Source: a virus
Strand: one strand, 5' to 3'
Length of the DNA: 23,884 bases
Virus record (IMG/VR): IMGVR_UViG_3300028400_000030
Location: 1-23,884 of that record
Each line of letters starts with the position of its first letter. The first letter of the stretch is position 1. The notes under the pieces are model-generated. The model was not told the origin of the DNA, ran no database searches, and saw only the letters and a program-made list of their open reading frames with translations. This document shows, piece after piece, positions 21,082-23,884 of the stretch. Both the position numbers and the translations under genes were made by a program.

Positions 21082-22553
21082 TATTGTCTCCTTGCATTAC
21101 CATTAATATTTATTGCCATTGAATAAAAATCAACTGGTACAGTATCATCTGTTTCTACTTTGAACATTACCTGGGATGGTATTCTACCTAATCTACGCCA
21201 AATCATTCGTTTATAATATTCACCGCTTCTACCAATTTTACGAGAACCAAGTGAATTATAAGTATTTCCTTGATCAGTTGAAATATATAATGTTACTAAT
21301 GGATCATCATCGGTTGAACCACTTGTGTTACCAACACCAACAGTAGCTCTTATTTCTAATTCGCTAATTCTAAACGAATACCCATTATCATGTAAATAAC
21401 CAGTTGAAAACGATCGTGTTACTGCTTGATTATATTCTGTAGTAATATCTCTACTCATATAACCAACTTTGCCGTCGATATTATCAATAACAATATTCTT
21501 ACCAAACATATTTGCTACATCTTCTACTCTATGTTTAGTGTTATTTGTTAATCTTTCATGCCATACAGATCTTTGCTGAATCATACTTGCTGTTGCATCA
21601 TAAACTAAAGTACGATCTGGTAAATTAAATCCAGCAAACCAACTGCCGCCATCACTATAAGTCCAAGCGGTTATTGATGCAATTTCACTATCTGAATATG
21701 TGTCTAATATTGCATCAATTGCAGAATTTGATATTTTTGATGCACTACCTGGTTCACCACGCCATATTGCTGGCGGTTCATTACTACTTGCACCAACAAA
21801 TACAAAACTATTATCAAATGGGACAAGACTAAATCTTGCTAACAATCCTTTTTCAATTGTAGCACCTGGAATACGCACATAAGGAAAACCACTTCCGGTT
21901 GTTACTTGATAAACTTCAATTGTTTCAGTACCAAAAATATATAATTCATTCTTAATACTTTCTGCTTTAACAATTGGATCAGGTTTTACTTCGGCATCAT
22001 CGTAATCTAATGCATCAAAATCTTGTCCGTTGTTTACCGTTGTTGTAGAACCAACAAAAAATTCATCATCGGTGGTATAAATAAATCTACTATCTTTATA
22101 ACAAACTGAAGTGACTCCACCATTTGAATTTGTCATAAAATCAACAAATGTTGCATCAGTAATCTCGGTTAATCCGCCTGCATTTGTATAAAAATATCCT
22201 TTACTACCTGGCACAATTATGCATAAAGTAATACCGTTCCAGGCCATTGATACTCTACCTGACCCAACAATTGTACCTATAGTAACAATTGTATTAACAT
22301 CGGTCTTTTTATATAAAATATTCCCAGCTACAATATAAAGAACATTATTAAAGGTATCTTTAAGTATGCCTCTACCAACACCATCTACGGTATTAAGTTG
22401 AGAAAGACCGGGTGTTCTATACAAAGCACCTTTTGTCGACGCATCTAATGTTTCTGGATGTTTTGGATAGAGATTGGTGCATGACTGAAACACCATTGGC
22501 GGTGTTTCACTTTCATAAAATCCTTTATCAATTGAGAATGAAATTTTACTCAT
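21081..22553 (-). CDS. P22 gp10-like packaged-DNA stabilisation protein
   Basis: A 490-aa protein, close to P22 gp10 (472 aa). The start is ATG 22553, which overlaps the preceding fibre stop as TAATG; the longer form would begin with TTG at 22568. The N-terminus has FQSCTNLYPKHPE, then YRTPGLSQL. The body is a beta-rich propeller-like region with SVCYKDSRFIYTT, ELYIFGTETIEVYQ, AWTYSDGGSWFAGFNLPDRT and RSVWHERL, a pattern characteristic of the gp10 family. In P22 it closes the portal vertex after gp4 and before the tail needle. No separate needle (gp26) gene is obvious. Confidence 0.88.
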   Translation of the reverse strand: MSKISFSIDKGFYESETPPMVFQSCTNLYPKHPETLDASTKGALYRTPGLSQLNTVDGVGRGILKDTFNNVLYIVAGNILYKKTDVNTIVTIGTIVGSGRVSMAWNGITLCIIVPGSKGYFYTNAGGLTEITDATFVDFMTNSNGGVTSVCYKDSRFIYTTDDEFFVGSTTTVNNGQDFDALDYDDAEVKPDPIVKAESIKNELYIFGTETIEVYQVTTGSGFPYVRIPGATIEKGLLARFSLVPFDNSFVFVGASSNEPPAIWRGEPGSASKISNSAIDAILDTYSDSEIASITAWTYSDGGSWFAGFNLPDRTLVYDATASMIQQRSVWHERLTNNTKHRVEDVANMFGKNIVIDNIDGKVGYMSRDITTEYNQAVTRSFSTGYLHDNGYSFRISELEIRATVGVGNTSGSTDDDPLVTLYISTDQGNTYNSLGSRKIGRSGEYYKRMIWRRLGRIPSQVMFKVETDDTVPVDFYSMAININGNARRQ

Positions 22554-23044
22554 TATACTATAAACCAATCATTTCCGTTAGTAATAAGTGTAACAGTCGA
22601 CATACTGCCACCCGATAATACATAATTAGCAACGCCATTAATTAAATCGGCACCTTGAGGGGTAATGGTTACAGTATTAGTATCAGTTGTAATTTTATTA
22701 ATTGTAAATTGTTGTGCACTTGAATTTGTTAAATTATAAATTGATGCAGCAGTTGGTAAAGTAACAATAATATTACCTAAACTAGTATCACTTAAAATTA
22801 CACTATCTGATGAAGTAATAACATGATCAGCGGTAATAGTTGTAATTTTCCTTGTTTGGGTAAAATTAGATGGTGTTGAACTTGTCGTTATAAAACCAAG
22901 ACTTTCTAAGACAGATTGTATTGATTTACCAAATTCAGATAAAGTAATATTTCTCGATGTATTATCATCTAATACCCTCACTTTATCATTAGAACTAAAA
23001 TCATCTGATGTAATTATTGTTAAATCTGATTCTTTAATTGCCAT
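22553..23044 (-). CDS. Short tail fibre protein sharing its anchor with the split fibre
   Basis: A 163-aa protein. The N-terminal MAIKESDL and the later VRVLDDNTSRNITL mirror the split fibre (444 downwards), and the DNA over the start is identical for 27 bp. The C-terminal part is a beta domain with SDSVILSDTSLGNIIVTLP and TVTITPQGADLINGVANYVL, a small module seen at the ends of fibres and spikes. It probably forms a second fibre on the same docking site, or a cap. The end overlaps the gp10-like start as TAATG. Confidence 0.75.
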   Translation of the reverse strand: MAIKESDLTIITSDDFSSNDKVRVLDDNTSRNITLSEFGKSIQSVLESLGFITTSSTPSNFTQTRKITTITADHVITSSDSVILSDTSLGNIIVTLPTAASIYNLTNSSAQQFTINKITTDTNTVTITPQGADLINGVANYVLSGGSMSTVTLITNGNDWFIV

Positions 23045-23046
23045 TT
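23020..23046. repeat. 27-bp direct repeat over the start of two fibre genes (copy 2)
   Basis: Identical to 420-446; see that entry. This copy covers the start of the 163-aa fibre. Confidence 0.9.
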
Positions 23047-23056
23047 ATTTCTCCGT

Positions 23057-23344
23057 TCATCTTGATGTAAAATGAATTACTAGTGCTGTAATTACTGGTA
23101 CTGCAACTATAATAAAACTACCAACAAGCCACAAAGTAGTAGTAGTTTTAGTCTGAATTTCATTAAATTCTTTTAATGTTTGATTAATGTTATGAAATCT
23201 TTCTTCATCATGTCGTTCATGATCAGCAAATTGTTGATTTAAAATATCTTGTTTTACTTCTACTCGTATTAGTCTTTCATGATTGTCGAGATCAAATTCT
23301 CGACGAGTATCTTTTGTTTTGTTTGTCATTACTTCTTGTTCCAT
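23057..23344 (-). CDS. XhlA-like small membrane protein with C-terminal anchor
   Basis: A 95-aa protein between two fibre genes. The first 65 residues are charged helix with heptad character (RLIRVEVKQDILNQQFADHE and NINQTLKEFNEIQTK). Residues 71-91 form one hydrophobic segment (LWLVGSFIIVAVPVITALVI), followed by a short HFTSR tail. This layout is that of haemolysin/XhlA-type phage proteins, which help lysis, and of some tail-associated membrane proteins. A second ATG at 23329 is possible. It is 4 nt after the fibre stop. Confidence 0.6.
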   Translation of the reverse strand: MEQEVMTNKTKDTRREFDLDNHERLIRVEVKQDILNQQFADHERHDEERFHNINQTLKEFNEIQTKTTTTLWLVGSFIIVAVPVITALVIHFTSR

Positions 23345-23348
23345 AATA

Positions 23349-23884
23349 TTAAATTTGATATGTTACCACAAAAGTGAATAAAAAACCAGCTGTTAATTCA
23401 GATACTAACAAACCAGATGTACCTGTAGTACTATCCCATTTATATAAATCAATATAATTATTATTTGCGGCTACTTTTCCGGTAATATATTCGCCGGCGG
23501 CAATTGATAAATTCTGTGCATCACTAAACACAGCTATACCCGAAGCCGATACACCTGCTTTTGCATTAAAAGGTAATCCGGTAATTCTAACAGTATTTGT
23601 TGAAACCATTGATCCTAAATTGTCATTAGCTAGATAACCATAACATACTACATTATTTCCGATACGAACATAAGTGCCTTCGGTTGCAGATGTTTTATTT
23701 GAACTATTTCCAGCTGAATCAACTACTTCTATTGTCCAAGAACCAGTTTCGTACGGAAGTCGAGACTCGACATAAGCCTTGGTAGCTACATCTTGTGCTG
23801 CTGTTGGATCTGCAACATTAGTAATCTTATTTGATCCTAAATCGAGGTCAGATGTAATTTGCCCACCAACTTCTAAATCAGCAG
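23349..23884 (-). CDS. Tail fibre protein, 3' (C-terminal) part, continuation of 1-444
   Basis: The frame is open from the right edge to the stop at 23349-23351 and joins the left-edge fragment exactly in frame. The first residues past the joint, LGSNKITNVADPTAAQDVAT followed by KAYVESRLP, are a hallmark of phage tail fibres. The C-terminal 90 residues form a beta domain (RITGLPFNAKAGVSASGIAV, later TAGFLFTFVVTYQI) likely to bind receptor or cap the trimer. A shorter call from ATG 23609 would lose half of it. Confidence 0.82.
   Translation of the reverse strand, partial: ADLEVGGQITSDLDLGSNKITNVADPTAAQDVATKAYVESRLPYETGSWTIEVVDSAGNSSNKTSATEGTYVRIGNNVVCYGYLANDNLGSMVSTNTVRITGLPFNAKAGVSASGIAVFSDAQNLSIAAGEYITGKVAANNNYIDLYKWDSTTGTSGLLVSELTAGFLFTFVVTYQI
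23856..23884. repeat. Terminal redundancy, right copy
   Basis: Identical to 1-29; see that entry. Confidence 0.93.

Noticed and set aside
1-23884. End identity as a biological direct terminal repeat or att site
   Set aside because: At 29 bp it is short, lies inside a gene and keeps the frame on merging, as expected of an assembly overlap of a circular contig.

Overview
The window is an apparently complete, AT-rich genome of an uncultured short-tailed (podovirus-like) tailed phage with a P22-type virion, linearised inside a tail-fibre gene. The first and last 29 bases are identical. Collapsing that overlap gives a circle of about 23,855 bp and joins the two ends in one reading frame, a fibre gene of 316 codons. 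The host is not identifiable. Shine-Dalgarno sites, a sigma-70-like promoter and an exported, possibly outer-membrane, protein suggest a Gram-negative bacterium. The gene style resembles small phages known from aquatic metagenomes (inference). No integrase, repressor, tRNA or CRISPR array is visible, so a lytic lifestyle is likely but not proven.

Layout. A 0.55-kb intergenic control region (8809-9357) separates two very unequal transcription units. Rightward lies a 1.75-kb unit with only two genes: a divergent, compact superfamily-A-like nucleic acid polymerase (9358-10941) and a small Cys-rich protein, ended by tandem terminators. Leftward, through the origin of the circle and round to 11347, lies one long late operon. 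In transcription order it encodes an exported barrel-like protein, a small protein, terminase small subunit, a small protein, terminase large subunit, portal, a 48-aa protein, scaffold, coat, a 133-aa protein, a gp4-like head-completion protein, the split tail fibre, an XhlA-like membrane protein, and a second fibre sharing the first one's N-terminus. It continues with a gp10-like DNA-stabilisation protein, a fibre/appendage protein, a small protein, a sulfotransferase-like P-loop protein, a 2OG-Fe(II) oxygenase, three ejection-type proteins, a small protein, a glycosyltransferase-like protein, a holin-like protein, several small unknowns, a metallophosphoesterase and a last fibre-like protein. 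Convergent terminators close both units at 11113-11376. Genes are packed with TAATG or ATGA overlaps, implying translational coupling.

Most interesting are four things. (1) The control region holds five copies of an iteron-like repeat. (2) The polymerase mRNA leader holds a long hairpin, a 9-codon leader ORF fused by ATGA to the polymerase start, and a 12-nt anti-start sequence perfectly complementary to the polymerase start. An antisense-strand 43-aa ORF overlies it. The arrangement recalls copy-control leaders of plasmid rep genes. (3) The polymerase is the only recognisable replication protein. (4) Two hairpins with an identical 9-nt loop and covarying stems sit in front of the scaffold and coat genes. 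Several small genes (48, 52 and 43 aa) would be missed by length-limited gene calling. No endolysin is recognisable.
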